A DNA stretch of 64,000 nucleotides from Fibrobacter succinogenes (GTDB taxonomy: Bacteria; Fibrobacterota; Fibrobacteria; Fibrobacterales; Fibrobacteraceae), in contig CACWPM010000009.1 of assembly GCA_902762795.1 (NCBI GenBank), positions 1-64,000 on the forward strand, read 5' to 3'. Made by a program: the position numbers and the translations under genes. Shown piece after piece: positions 1 through 7,915 of the stretch. The first letter of the stretch is position 1. Every line of letters begins with the position of its first letter. Below the pieces are notes generated by a model. That model saw only the letters and a program-made list of their open reading frames with translations, did no database searches and was not told the origin of the DNA.

Positions 1-2
1 GG

Positions 3-1388
3 GGAACTATCAGCATGACCGCTCTCGTCAAGGAAGGTTCCTGGAACCTCTGGGGAAGCCTTGAACCCACCGCCGAATATTACGGAGTCTATATGGCGTA
101 CATGCGTTTCCTCGATCCGGGATTAGGTTATGCAGTCGTTCCCGTCAAAAGCACAACCGAATCCGTCGTGCCATACGCCGTTTGCTATGATGGCGAACGG
201 GACGAAAGTAATCGTCGCTGTCACGTTTTACTAATAAACCTCACCGACACCAAGCAAATTGTGCAAGTTGACCGCAAGAGCGAAAAAAAGAAGCCGAGCA
301 ACTACCGCACCGAAGTTGACGTATTCGGTGCAGAGCAGTTCAAGTGGATTGGCGACCAAAAAGACGCTTATCCGTACCCGAAAATGGGACCAAGCGGTCG
401 TTTGCTTGAAGGCAAGAATCGCGATATCGAGATTCCACCATTCGGCACTGTCGTTGTCCGTATGAATGCATTCAACCATATGAAACCCAACCGCCCAAAT
501 ATTCTAGCCGCAGCACTCGAAAAGAAAGTGATGACCGTCGGCGACACGCTAGACCTCTTCGTAACCGCAGAGGAACGTTCTTCAATACCGATCACCGGAG
601 CCAATATTCAAATCAAAAAATGGGACAATAAAGGGACGCTTACCGTCCGTGCTACACCTGATGACGGCAAATGGAATTCTTCCATCGAAAGTTTCCACAT
701 TCAAGTTCCTGTTACAAATAAAGTATCTATCGGCAAGAAGGAAATCAAACTCACCGTCTCGAACGGGTTTAAGTTCGGCGTCCCAGACACGCTCAACATT
801 CCGTTCCGCGTCCGTGGCGCTTACCGCACCACAAGCGTGATGGAGAATTTCGACAACGGTCTAGACAACGTATCGTGGTTCCCGGTCGTCAATGGCGACA
901 ACGCCACCTCCATGGATGCCAAGGTGTATAACGGGAATCCTCCGCTCGGAGGCTACATCCGTCACGATTTCATCGTCGAGCAACCGCCTGAACTTGGCTG
1001 GCCGAACTACTCCGGCGCTTACTACAACGTTCCCGAAGAAGTCAAGAAGTCTGTCGGAATCGTTTTCGATTACGCCACAACGCACAACAATCCGCAAGGC
1101 TACATCGAACTACAAATCATGTCGAGCCAAGTCGAAGACTACGACGAATTCATGGTCCGCCTCAAGAATACTCGCGGCAACTGGGTTCGCGACACGCTCA
1201 TCTGGGAGAACATGAAGCAAGAAGGCTGGGGCAAGACAATCCCGCAGCTCGACCCGACCAAAATCAAGAACTTCGCGTTCCGTGCACGCCACAGCGGCAA
1301 GGGCTACATCAGCCTCGACAACATCTACCTGCTCGGCGAAGACGGCAAGGAAGTCCCGATGCCGAAAGGCCTGAGAAGACTCAGGTAG
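3..1388 (+). CDS. C-terminal part of a secreted glycoside hydrolase-like protein (5' end outside window)
   Basis: The frame is open to the left window edge, so the first in-frame ATG at 15 is probably internal. Three segments are visible. Residues about 1-150 look like the beta-sandwich that follows a glycoside hydrolase barrel (HVLLINLT, PPFGTVVVRMN). Residues about 160-270 form an Ig-like sandwich. The last 180 residues, from MENFDNG to ISLDNIYLL, resemble a CBM11/CIA30-type carbohydrate-binding jelly roll. The catalytic domain is missing, so the enzyme family cannot be named. Plant cell-wall polysaccharide degradation outside the cell is the inferred role. A terminator follows at once. Confidence 0.6.
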   Translation, partial: GTISMTALVKEGSWNLWGSLEPTAEYYGVYMAYMRFLDPGLGYAVVPVKSTTESVVPYAVCYDGERDESNRRCHVLLINLTDTKQIVQVDRKSEKKKPSNYRTEVDVFGAEQFKWIGDQKDAYPYPKMGPSGRLLEGKNRDIEIPPFGTVVVRMNAFNHMKPNRPNILAAALEKKVMTVGDTLDLFVTAEERSSIPITGANIQIKKWDNKGTLTVRATPDDGKWNSSIESFHIQVPVTNKVSIGKKEIKLTVSNGFKFGVPDTLNIPFRVRGAYRTTSVMENFDNGLDNVSWFPVVNGDNATSMDAKVYNGNPPLGGYIRHDFIVEQPPELGWPNYSGAYYNVPEEVKKSVGIVFDYATTHNNPQGYIELQIMSSQVEDYDEFMVRLKNTRGNWVRDTLIWENMKQEGWGKTIPQLDPTKIKNFAFRARHSGKGYISLDNIYLLGEDGKEVPMPKGLRRLR

Positions 1389-1405
1389 CGAAAACGCGCC
1401 TGCAT

Positions 1406-1438
1406 AAAAAAACGCCGCCCAGTGGGCGGCATTTTTCA
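1406..1438. terminator. Rho-independent terminator, probably bidirectional
   Basis: A 7-bp stem GCCGCCC/GGGCGGC with a 3-nt loop lies at 1414-1430. It has an A tract on the left and a T tract on the right, so it can end both the plus-strand hydrolase gene and minus-strand transcription from the 1512-2531 gene. Confidence 0.85.
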
Positions 1439-1511
1439 TTTAATTCTTTATGGATCCTATCGCAAACGTAGATACTAGAAATTATGGATCCCCTACGCTT
1501 CGAGGATGGCT

Positions 1512-2531
1512 TTAAGTCAGTTCGTTCACGTGGTCGAGCACGAGCTTTTGAGCCACTCCATTGTACAAGACGGCGTCATAATTCTCGCCATTCTTGCCCA
1601 CGCGCGATTCCGTCACAATGCCGTTCTGCGAACCCGCTTCCGTCGGTTCAAAGAAAATCTTGCCAAGAGCCGTTTTCTTTTCTTCGAGGTAATTCTGCGA
1701 TACAAACCAATCACGGATAGTCTTGAAGTAAATCTTTTCAACGTTTGAATTTTGCGGGAGCAATTCGTTCAAGCGTCTAGCGATTTCGCTAACCGGTACC
1801 GGAGTTTCATCTGTCGGGTAATTCTTAATTTGTTCTTCGGTCACATGGAATTTTTCCTTACCACTGTGGCCAGTCTCACCAGCTTCGGCCTGTTCTTTGC
1901 GTCTAGCCAAGCGTTCATTCGCCTGAGCAACGCACTTGTCTATATTATCCAAAATAAACTTTTGGGCGTCAGCATTGCACTTTGTATAAATCGAATGGTG
2001 CCCACGGATATCCGCTTCCACTTTTGCAAAACCAAGTTCTTCACCATGCGAGGTAGGCAAATTCAAGTCTTTGCCTTTTTCGCCTTCTTCTTTCAAAAGG
2101 ATGCCTTCTTTCGAAAGTACTTCGGCAACATCGGCATAAACAAGAGGCATCATATTGCTTTCTTGAGAAATCAAAACATTTAAACGACGAATCAAGCCCG
2201 AAAGAGAAACAGGCTCTTCAGAGATTTTGAATTTAGACAACATTTCAGGAGTGAAGACAAGTTCCTTGGATGCCAGTTCGCGCATTTGATGAGACTTCAA
2301 ATTTTTTGTTTGTTTGACCGTATTCGCTTTTTCGTGCCTTGCCATAACCGGCATGACTTTGGTCTTTAAGTAATCGGCCACATAGACAAGGCACTTGCTA
2401 ATGCGCTCTTGACGGCAGACATCTCCTTCTAGCAACGGTTCTTCATTGAGAGGATTTACTCCACAAGAAAGCTTACGCAAATACATTTCAGCTCTTTCAA
2501 GAATTTTAATTTCAGCTGGCATTTTATACAA
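1512..2531 (-). CDS. Hypothetical protein with two tandem copies of a ~110-residue domain
   Basis: A 339-residue soluble protein with no signal peptide. The N-terminal ~60 residues (GVNPLNEEPLL, then RISKCLVYVADYL) form a small helical module. Two similar domains follow, at about residues 92-205 and 230-339. They share an N-terminal (V/F)xxTxE/PEx stretch, a conserved RRLN.L..(Q)(E/N)SN segment, an acidic middle and a C-terminal (A)QKLVLD(H/N)(V/I) segment. The pattern suggests an internal duplication. I do not recognise the family and assign no function. It stands alone between two terminators. The ATG at 2531 was taken as the start; a second ATG lies three codons downstream. Confidence 0.7.
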   Translation of the reverse strand: MYKMPAEIKILERAEMYLRKLSCGVNPLNEEPLLEGDVCRQERISKCLVYVADYLKTKVMPVMARHEKANTVKQTKNLKSHQMRELASKELVFTPEMLSKFKISEEPVSLSGLIRRLNVLISQESNMMPLVYADVAEVLSKEGILLKEEGEKGKDLNLPTSHGEELGFAKVEADIRGHHSIYTKCNADAQKFILDNIDKCVAQANERLARRKEQAEAGETGHSGKEKFHVTEEQIKNYPTDETPVPVSEIARRLNELLPQNSNVEKIYFKTIRDWFVSQNYLEEKKTALGKIFFEPTEAGSQNGIVTESRVGKNGENYDAVLYNGVAQKLVLDHVNELT

Positions 2532-2583
2532 TCCCTTTTTGATCTATTTCAAGCAAAGAACAATATAACTTCTTTTTGTAGAT

Positions 2584-2618
2584 AAAAAAAGCCGGTGCAG
2601 TAAATACCGCACCAGCTT
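2584..2618 (-). terminator. Rho-independent terminator
   Basis: An imperfect stem AAGCNGGTGC/GCACCAGCTT with an 8-10 nt loop is followed, on the minus strand, by a seven-T run (2584-2590). It lies 30 bases past the stop of the 27-residue peptide gene. Confidence 0.8.
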
Positions 2619-2647
2619 TACGCCATAACACCAATTTTATTTAAAAA

Positions 2648-2731
2648 TTAGCCGTAAACAAAGCCAAGGACAATTGCTATTAATGCAAAAATTATGACTT
2701 GACGGAGAATAGAAATGTCTTCTTTTTGCAT
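2648..2731 (-). CDS. 27-residue single-pass membrane peptide
   Basis: The ORF MQKEDISILRQ... ends in VLGFVYG and the stop TAA. An ~11-residue charged N-terminus is followed by one hydrophobic helix of about 16 residues, the layout of a small inner-membrane peptide. A purine-rich AAAAAGGCAGG lies just upstream of the ATG, a CTATTTTGC promoter-like element lies about 30 bases upstream, and a strong terminator follows 30 bases past the stop. This complete gene-sized transcription unit is the reason to call it. No homologue is recognised. Toxin, regulator or accessory subunit are all possible. Confidence 0.55.
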   Translation of the reverse strand: MQKEDISILRQVIIFALIAIVLGFVYG

Positions 2732-2759
2732 AAAAACCTGCCTTTTTATTGTTCTCAAT

Positions 2760-2768
2760 GCAAAATAG
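2760..2768 (-). promoter_or_regulatory. Candidate -10 element of the 27-residue peptide gene
   Basis: Minus-strand CTATTTTGC, about 30 bases before the start codon. It matches the CTATCTTTTG element found upstream of nuoB and the 10344 gene. Confidence 0.4.
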
Positions 2769-2860
2769 ATTTTAAAAACAACAATCGCGCAGATGTAAGA
2801 AAAACAACATTTTCACGCGTTTATTGCGTGATGAAAATCAAATCGCTGATAAAGGGGCGT

Positions 2861-3184
2861 TTAAATATCCTTCCCGTTTTTTGCAAGAAAGGCAAGCACC
2901 AAAAAGCAGCCTGCTACCACGCCTATTAGTGGAAGGTCCGAAAGTTCGCGTAGCACCATTCTCAATAGGCGGACCATTTGCGAACTTGCAAACGCATAAC
3001 CCACGCTGCATAACACAACAAACAGCACGAAGCGTCCGATAAAAGGTATGCTTTTTGTAATACGTTTGAAGTAATTATTGATGCAAGCGCCATAAAGCAT
3101 CAAAAGCGTAGCGATCAGCCCGACCGAAATAGAATTCAAATGGGCTCTTAAAAAATTTGCAAATTGGTGAATGTATGGTTGCAT
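2861..3184 (-). CDS. DUF3392-like small membrane protein
   Basis: 107 residues with three predicted membrane helices (about 18-35, 50-68, 84-100). The middle stretch (LMLYGACINNYFKR then FIGRFVLFVVLCSVGYAF) is the layout I associate with DUF3392 membrane proteins: a Y-G-x-x-I-N cytoplasmic turn followed by an R-F-x-L-F helix. Function unknown. It ends about 130 bases before the 27-residue peptide gene and starts 13 bases after coaE ends on the same strand, so it is probably co-transcribed with coaE. Confidence 0.55.
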   Translation of the reverse strand: MQPYIHQFANFLRAHLNSISVGLIATLLMLYGACINNYFKRITKSIPFIGRFVLFVVLCSVGYAFASSQMVRLLRMVLRELSDLPLIGVVAGCFLVLAFLAKNGKDI

Positions 3185-3197
3185 GGTTTTAATATAG

Positions 3198-3782
3198 TCA
3201 AAGTAAATCGTTCAGCAACGCGTCAAGTTGCAAATCCACCTTCGAACGGTTATCGTTTATAATTTTACGAATCCGTTTGTCCGGAAAAAGCTCTGGAGCG
3301 CAGGCGCCACGCTGATTTTCTATACGACGCTTTGCATCATCTTCGTCAAGCCCGCGCGATATCAAGCGCTGCAAGCGTACATTATCGGGTGCGTCGATTA
3401 TCCAGATTTCATCGAGCATTTTCACGAGTTCGGGCGCACGAGAAAAAAGTGCTGCTTCTACAAACCGGCTTTTGTCCGCACCTTCGTTCCAAAATTCTTC
3501 GACAGCACGTGTCAGATAAGGATAAACTATTTGTTCCAATTTTTCACGTGCCGAAGCATCCGCAAAAATACGGTCGGCAATAAGTGCACTGTTCACGCCC
3601 GTAGGCGTCAAGCACTCTTCGCCAAAGAACGAAGCCATGTCGGCGCGTAGCTCCGACGACTTCCGGTAAAGCTCATGAACTTTACGGTCGGCGTCCAGCA
3701 CCTGGAAACCGCGCGCACGCAGCAAACCTCCCACAAAGGACTTGCCCGCGCCAATCGAACCCGTAATTCCAATCTTTACCAT
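3198..3782 (-). CDS. coaE: Dephospho-CoA kinase
   Basis: Phosphorylates the 3'-hydroxyl of dephospho-CoA with ATP, the last step of CoA synthesis, in the cytoplasm. 194 residues is normal for the family. Visible are the P-loop GSIGAGKS (8-15), the DAD of the substrate site (VLDADRKVHELY, about 29-40), a LID-region R-x-x-x-R stretch (LQRLISRGLDEDDAKRRI) and the C-terminal IINDN segment. It lies downstream of the EamA gene on the same strand with a 39-base gap and is followed by the DUF3392 gene. Confidence 0.93.
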   Translation of the reverse strand: MVKIGITGSIGAGKSFVGGLLRARGFQVLDADRKVHELYRKSSELRADMASFFGEECLTPTGVNSALIADRIFADASAREKLEQIVYPYLTRAVEEFWNEGADKSRFVEAALFSRAPELVKMLDEIWIIDAPDNVRLQRLISRGLDEDDAKRRIENQRGACAPELFPDKRIRKIINDNRSKVDLQLDALLNDLL

Positions 3783-3821
3783 AGTTTCTCTAATTTGCCG
3801 TCACAAGATTCGCCGCAAAAA

Positions 3822-4691
3822 TCAACGGCCCAGCGAAATCAGGCAAAGCCCGATGACCACGCCAAGCATCGCCACGAATTTCATTTTGCTCTTGCGTTCC
3901 TTGAATATAAGAATTCCCGCCAAGAAACTGATGAACACGCTCGAACGCCGCAGCACCGTAATGACAGAAATCAATGCATTCGAATCGCTCACCGCCAAAA
4001 AGTAACAACGGTCCGCCACAATCAAAAGGGCTGCCACCGCCAAAAAAGACCAACGGTACTGGAAGGGCGTCGTTTTTTTGCGCGTCGGGTACCACGTAAT
4101 CATCGTTGTGAAGAACTGTACCACGCACATGTAAATGCTAAACCAGACCTGTACCGTCAACGGTTCGAAGTTCATCCGCTGCAAAATCAGTTTGTCGTAG
4201 ATACCGCTACAGGCTGCAAGAATTGTCCCGAGGAGCATCGCCACGACCCAACTGTTGCTAAAAAAGTGCCCCATTTCCTTCCGGCCCGCCATGCTCAGTC
4301 CGATGTACGAACAAACGCAAACCGCAATTCCCGCCCACTGCATCACATGCGGACGTTCCCCCAAAAATCCGACCGCGATCATGATTGTAAATAAAGGTGC
4401 AAGCGCCCGGATTGTCGTCGAAATGCTGAGAGGCATGTGCGCAATCGCGCTATACGTGAAAAGCCAGCTCCCGCCGACAATCACCGACTTTCCCATCAAA
4501 AAGAGGTGGTCGTGCAAAGTAAGCGGTTCGCAGTTCCCCGAAAGGAGTACAGGCAACATCAATAGCGCGTAAAAGACACTGCAAAGTAACAGAACTGGAC
4601 GGACGGCGTTATCTTGAACCGATTTTTTTTTGGCTAAATCATAAAAACCAAGAAAGATAGCCGATGCGAAAGCCAACAATAACCATGACAT
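3822..4691 (-). CDS. EamA/DMT-superfamily transporter
   Basis: 289 residues with about ten hydrophobic segments in two five-helix halves, the layout of drug/metabolite transporters. EamA-like features include TTIRALAPLFTIMIA near the end of the first half and the repeated SVITVLRRSSVFISFL in the second. Inner-membrane export or uptake of a small metabolite is the family role; the substrate cannot be read from sequence. The start at 4691 is divergent from mscL with an ~85-bp AT-rich spacer, so the two probably share a control region. coaE and DUF3392 follow on the same strand. Confidence 0.82.
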   Translation of the reverse strand: MSWLLLAFASAIFLGFYDLAKKKSVQDNAVRPVLLLCSVFYALLMLPVLLSGNCEPLTLHDHLFLMGKSVIVGGSWLFTYSAIAHMPLSISTTIRALAPLFTIMIAVGFLGERPHVMQWAGIAVCVCSYIGLSMAGRKEMGHFFSNSWVVAMLLGTILAACSGIYDKLILQRMNFEPLTVQVWFSIYMCVVQFFTTMITWYPTRKKTTPFQYRWSFLAVAALLIVADRCYFLAVSDSNALISVITVLRRSSVFISFLAGILIFKERKSKMKFVAMLGVVIGLCLISLGR

Positions 4692-4777
4692 AGCGCGCCA
4701 AATTTAAAAAATACGGCCCAAACTTCAAAGAGTTTGCTATAATTAAATAAGCAACCAATCATAAAGGGGACTCAAAA

Positions 4778-5227
4778 ATGAGCATCAAATCAAAAGCAAC
4801 TTCACTTCTTGAAGAATTCAAGGCGTTCGCCCTCAAAGGCAACATCGTTGACATGGCTATCGGTATCATCATCGGTGCCGCTTTCGGTAAGATCGTCACG
4901 TCCTTCGTGAACGACATTGTGATGCCGCTTGTCACTGCCATCATCGCCAAGTGCGGCGCCCAGGACGCAGGCGAAGGAATCAAGGCTCTCGCCTACACGA
5001 CTGCTGAAAACATCACCATTCCTTATGGCAACTTCATCGGTGGCATCATCGACTTCTTGATTGTCGCTTTTGCCGTGTTCCTTTTGATGAAGAAGTTCTT
5101 TGACCTCGTGCAGAACGTCCGCAAGAAAAAAGCCGCTGACGAAGCTGCTGCTCCGGCTGCCCCTCCTGAGCCGTCTGCCGAAGAAAAGCTCCTCACCGAA
5201 ATTCGCGACTTGCTGAAGAACAAGTAG
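4778..5227 (+). CDS. mscL: Large-conductance mechanosensitive channel
   Basis: Homopentameric inner-membrane valve that opens under membrane tension and releases osmolytes on hypo-osmotic shock. 149 residues. The family N-terminus is clear (FKAFALKGNIVDMAIGIIIG), then TM1 with the small-residue pore lining, a periplasmic loop (GNFIGG), TM2 (IIDFLIVAFAVFLL) and a cytoplasmic helix ending in EEKLLTEIRDLLK. An Ala/Pro-rich stretch of ~15 residues precedes the last helix. AAAGGGGA lies 9 bases before the ATG, and a TATAAT at 4738-4743 may be the -10. The TAG stop is the first unit of a TAGGNNN heptad array. Confidence 0.95.
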   Translation: MSIKSKATSLLEEFKAFALKGNIVDMAIGIIIGAAFGKIVTSFVNDIVMPLVTAIIAKCGAQDAGEGIKALAYTTAENITIPYGNFIGGIIDFLIVAFAVFLLMKKFFDLVQNVRKKKAADEAAAPAAPPEPSAEEKLLTEIRDLLKNK

Positions 5228-5260
5228 GGGCTAGGTTTTAGGTTATAGGGATTAGATAGG
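5225..5260 (+). repeat. TAGGNNN heptad array beginning at the mscL stop codon
   Basis: TAG triplets occur at 5225, 5232, 5239, 5246 and 5253, exactly 7 bp apart, with the three variable bases after TAGG differing each time. The first TAG is the mscL stop codon. Confidence 0.85.
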
Positions 5261-5405
5261 ATTCAATGAGGGGGAGGCATCCCCCTGATTGCAGCCTTGC
5301 CCTTGTGTCACCTTGAGCGAAGTGCAAAGCACGAAGTCGAACGGGTCTAGGGCAAGTCTTCCATCACCCTCTCTAACGGGGAGGGCCCCGTAACGCCCCC
5401 GATGC

Positions 5406-5439
5406 AAAAAAACGCGCAATCCAATTGCGCGTTTTTTTT
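5406..5439 (+). terminator. Rho-independent terminator
   Basis: A perfect 8-bp stem ACGCGCAA/TTGCGCGT with a 5-nt loop at 5412-5432, A tract on the left and eight Ts on the right. It is suitable for both strands and probably separates mscL from recF. Confidence 0.85.
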
Positions 5440-5498
5440 ATAGACTCTAAGCTCAACCAACTAAACCCCATACCTCAGAGGAGCCGCAGGCGACCGTG

Positions 5499-5520
5499 CC
5501 CATACCCCATAGCCCATACC
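5499..5520 (-). repeat. TATGGGN heptad variant
   Basis: CCCATA is repeated at 5499, 5506 and 5513 with exact 7-bp spacing, a sequence variant of the TAGGNNN arrays. Confidence 0.55.
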
Positions 5521-5580
5521 TTCACTGGATGGGACAAAGCCCCAACCTCTTTGACTCGGTTGTTCAGCAAAAGTTCACTT

Positions 5581-5605
5581 CCTACCGCCTACTTCCTACT
5601 GCCTA
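5581..5605 (-). repeat. TAGGNNN heptad array overlapping the recF 3' end
   Basis: CCTA occurs at 5581, 5588, 5595 and 5602, exact 7-bp period (TAGG on the minus strand). The recF stop codon (5589-5591) and its last codons lie inside. Confidence 0.85.
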
Positions 5606-6875
5606 CTTCTAACTTAATCTCAACATCCGCCTTGAACGGCAAGTCTTCCGCCTGCGGGGTTGCTATCACGACCTGGCATTCCTTTTCGCGAATGAGTGAG
5701 GCTACTGCATCGCGACGGTTCACATCCAGCTCCGCAAAAATATCATCCAATAGCAAAATCGGTTTTGTCAAGTAGCGTGACGCTACATCCACGGCGGCAA
5801 AGCGCATAGCAACTGCCGCCGAGCGGCATTGCCCCTGCGAGCCGACCGAACGCATCTCGTAACCCGAGGCGCAAAGCGCCAAATCGTCGCGATGCGGCCC
5901 AGCCATCGTCAAACCTTGCAAGCGTTCCACGAATTCCAAGTCCGCAAGTTTCCGTGCAAAAGCGTTCCGTAGCATTTCCACGCTCACAACATCGTCTGTA
6001 TCGTTTGCGCATTCTGCACAAGCTGAACCCGGCGCATTTTCAGCCGCAGTTCCCGAAGCACTCCCGCTAGCATTGTAAATAGCAGCTCCATCAGCAGCTC
6101 TTGCAATTTCAGCACCGGCAGGAATTGTATCCATCATATCGTCCGACATGGATTCCGCCGCGTCAAGCGCGTCAAGCGACTTGAGGATAGAACTTTTATA
6201 AGCGCAAGTGATTTCATCCACGCCGCCCGAAAGCTTGCGATAGTATTGCGTGATAATTTCCGAGACTTCTTTCGAGAGTGCAATCCGCGCCGCCCAAAGC
6301 TTTGCGCCAAGTTCTATCAGCTGTTGCGTCAGCACACGGAACAAATCCTCGCCGCCAACAGCAGAACCGTTCTGCTTGAACTCCTTGAGCCATTTGTTAC
6401 GTTGTTGCAACACTCGCTTGTAACGACGCAACACTTGCGCATTCGCCGATGAACGATAACAAAGAATCTCGTCGAGCCAATGCCTGCGGACCTCGGGGCC
6501 GCCACGCAAAAGTTCAATGTCCGAAGGCTGCATAATCACCGCCGGGCATGTACCGAAAAATGATGTCGGAGACTTTAGCGTTTCACCGTTTTCACGCACC
6601 TCGCTTCCGCGAGAAAACACGCGAATCGCTCGCTTCCGCTCGCGCCCATTTTCTTCGAATTCTCCACGCAATACTAGCTCGTCTTGCTTCCACGTAACGA
6701 GTTCCCGCAAATCGCGTGAACGGAACGAAAAACCCTGTGCTAGCAAGTGTATCGATTCCAGAATAGTCGTCTTGCCGCAACCATTCGGTCCGCAAATGAC
6801 GTTTATGCCTGCATCGAAGTTGCAGTCTATCAAGTCAAGACTGCGGACCTTCGAAATGAACACTTTAGAAATCAA
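5589..6875 (-). CDS. recF: DNA recombination/replication repair protein RecF
   Basis: SMC-like ATPase that helps load RecA at gaps with RecO and RecR. Motifs: Walker A GPNGCGKT (29-36), ABC signature region GSQGQCRSAAVAMRFA, and Walker B PILLLDDIFAELD near the C-terminus. 428 residues is longer than the usual ~360. The excess is an Ala/Ser/Asp-rich low-complexity insert at about residues 230-290 that precedes the signature half. The protein ends EIKLEVGSRK, and VGSRK-stop is encoded by the heptad repeat. The start overlaps the stop of the upstream barrel gene by 4 bp, so it is the last gene of a four-gene minus-strand operon, away from dnaA-dnaN. Confidence 0.93.
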   Translation of the reverse strand: MISKVFISKVRSLDLIDCNFDAGINVICGPNGCGKTTILESIHLLAQGFSFRSRDLRELVTWKQDELVLRGEFEENGRERKRAIRVFSRGSEVRENGETLKSPTSFFGTCPAVIMQPSDIELLRGGPEVRRHWLDEILCYRSSANAQVLRRYKRVLQQRNKWLKEFKQNGSAVGGEDLFRVLTQQLIELGAKLWAARIALSKEVSEIITQYYRKLSGGVDEITCAYKSSILKSLDALDAAESMSDDMMDTIPAGAEIARAADGAAIYNASGSASGTAAENAPGSACAECANDTDDVVSVEMLRNAFARKLADLEFVERLQGLTMAGPHRDDLALCASGYEMRSVGSQGQCRSAAVAMRFAAVDVASRYLTKPILLLDDIFAELDVNRRDAVASLIREKECQVVIATPQAEDLPFKADVEIKLEVGSRK

Positions 6876-7915
6876 GGAATGTATCCCCGTAAACCAATGG
6901 TAAACGGAGTCCAGATTCCCGCACGGGTTTCGTAAAGGAATGCGTAGTCCACTTCAATGGGGAACTTTTTTCGTCCTATGTGAATATCAAACTTGTACCC
7001 CATACCAAACATCCAGTCTAAATCGTCCATACCTGCACGGACTGTTCCGTTCGGGATAACCTCGCATTCAAAGCCTACGCGCCCCGTCCAGACATGGAGT
7101 TGCGGGTCAAATGCCAAAAGTGTATCGGCCACTTGATAATCGAGAGCTTCCATCCAGGCGTAAACCGGCTTTCCCATGATTTTAGAACGGTAGCCAAGTC
7201 CTATTTGTAGCACTTTAGGGCGAACGCCTTCTGTCGATGCAAGAGAATTGTCTTTACTGGGATTCTTCGTCCACTTTGCAGATAAATTTCTACTGAAACT
7301 CAAGTTTCGGATGACAACGGACGAAGACCACTTGTTATTCCACTGGCGGAACCAGCTCAAGTTGATCGTCACCGGACTGCGAAAGGCGTCTTCAACGCCA
7401 TCGTAATACTGCGCAATGTCCAAATTATCGTAGCTCATCGAAAGCGAAAAACCAAATGAATTTTGGCGTGTCGCACGGTACGCAAAGCCAAGGTAAAACA
7501 TCGAGAAGAACGGTTCTGCTGAACCCAGTGTCTGGTCGTCGTTGTCGATAACCTTGAAATCCGCATCGCCACGGTAAAGTACGGCAAAGCCTACGCCCAT
7601 GCGTTTTCCGACTTTACCTTCGATACCCAAGGAACCGCCCACACGGTCCAAGTCGCGTTTTTCGAAGTTCAAAGAAAAACCGAGATTCTTACGGAAACCC
7701 AGCAAAGCCGGGTTCCAATAAGCGGCGGGCATCGTCTCTATATCTGCCGTACCCGTATTGCCGCGTCCAAGTTCGCGAACTCCCGCTCCCATACGTTCCA
7801 CAAAGCCATCAAAGCCACCAAGTTCAGACTTTTTCGTAAAGGGGCCGGCCATCACGGAACTTGCAAACGAGCAAACCGTCATAGCCGCAACTACAAGATT
7901 TTTAAACTTAATCAT
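6872..7915 (-). CDS. PorV/UPF0164-like outer-membrane beta-barrel protein
   Basis: 347 residues with a signal peptide cleaved near VMA-GPFTKK. The mature N-terminus carries the family pattern GAGVRELGRGNTGTADIE..PAAYWNPALLGF, as in PorV/PorQ and FadL-like proteins. The remainder is a series of amphipathic strands ending in an aromatic residue pattern (TPFTIGLRGYIP). Its place beside a protein with a FlgD/Por-like tail suggests a role in surface secretion or attachment (inference). It overlaps the upstream gene by 4 bp (7912-7915) and recF by 4 bp, so the three are translationally coupled. Confidence 0.72.
   Translation of the reverse strand: MIKFKNLVVAAMTVCSFASSVMAGPFTKKSELGGFDGFVERMGAGVRELGRGNTGTADIETMPAAYWNPALLGFRKNLGFSLNFEKRDLDRVGGSLGIEGKVGKRMGVGFAVLYRGDADFKVIDNDDQTLGSAEPFFSMFYLGFAYRATRQNSFGFSLSMSYDNLDIAQYYDGVEDAFRSPVTINLSWFRQWNNKWSSSVVIRNLSFSRNLSAKWTKNPSKDNSLASTEGVRPKVLQIGLGYRSKIMGKPVYAWMEALDYQVADTLLAFDPQLHVWTGRVGFECEVIPNGTVRAGMDDLDWMFGMGYKFDIHIGRKKFPIEVDYAFLYETRAGIWTPFTIGLRGYIP

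Larger units (their letters stand above)
5228..5588. other. Gene-free spacer between mscL and recF made of repeats
   Basis: After the heptad array it holds a degenerate dispersed repeat at about 5305-5350 (CCTTGAGCGAAG..GAAGTCGAACGGGTC type), a terminator at 5406-5439, a TATGGGN heptad variant at 5499-5520 (minus strand) and another TAGGNNN array at the recF end. No convincing coding sequence. Confidence 0.7.
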
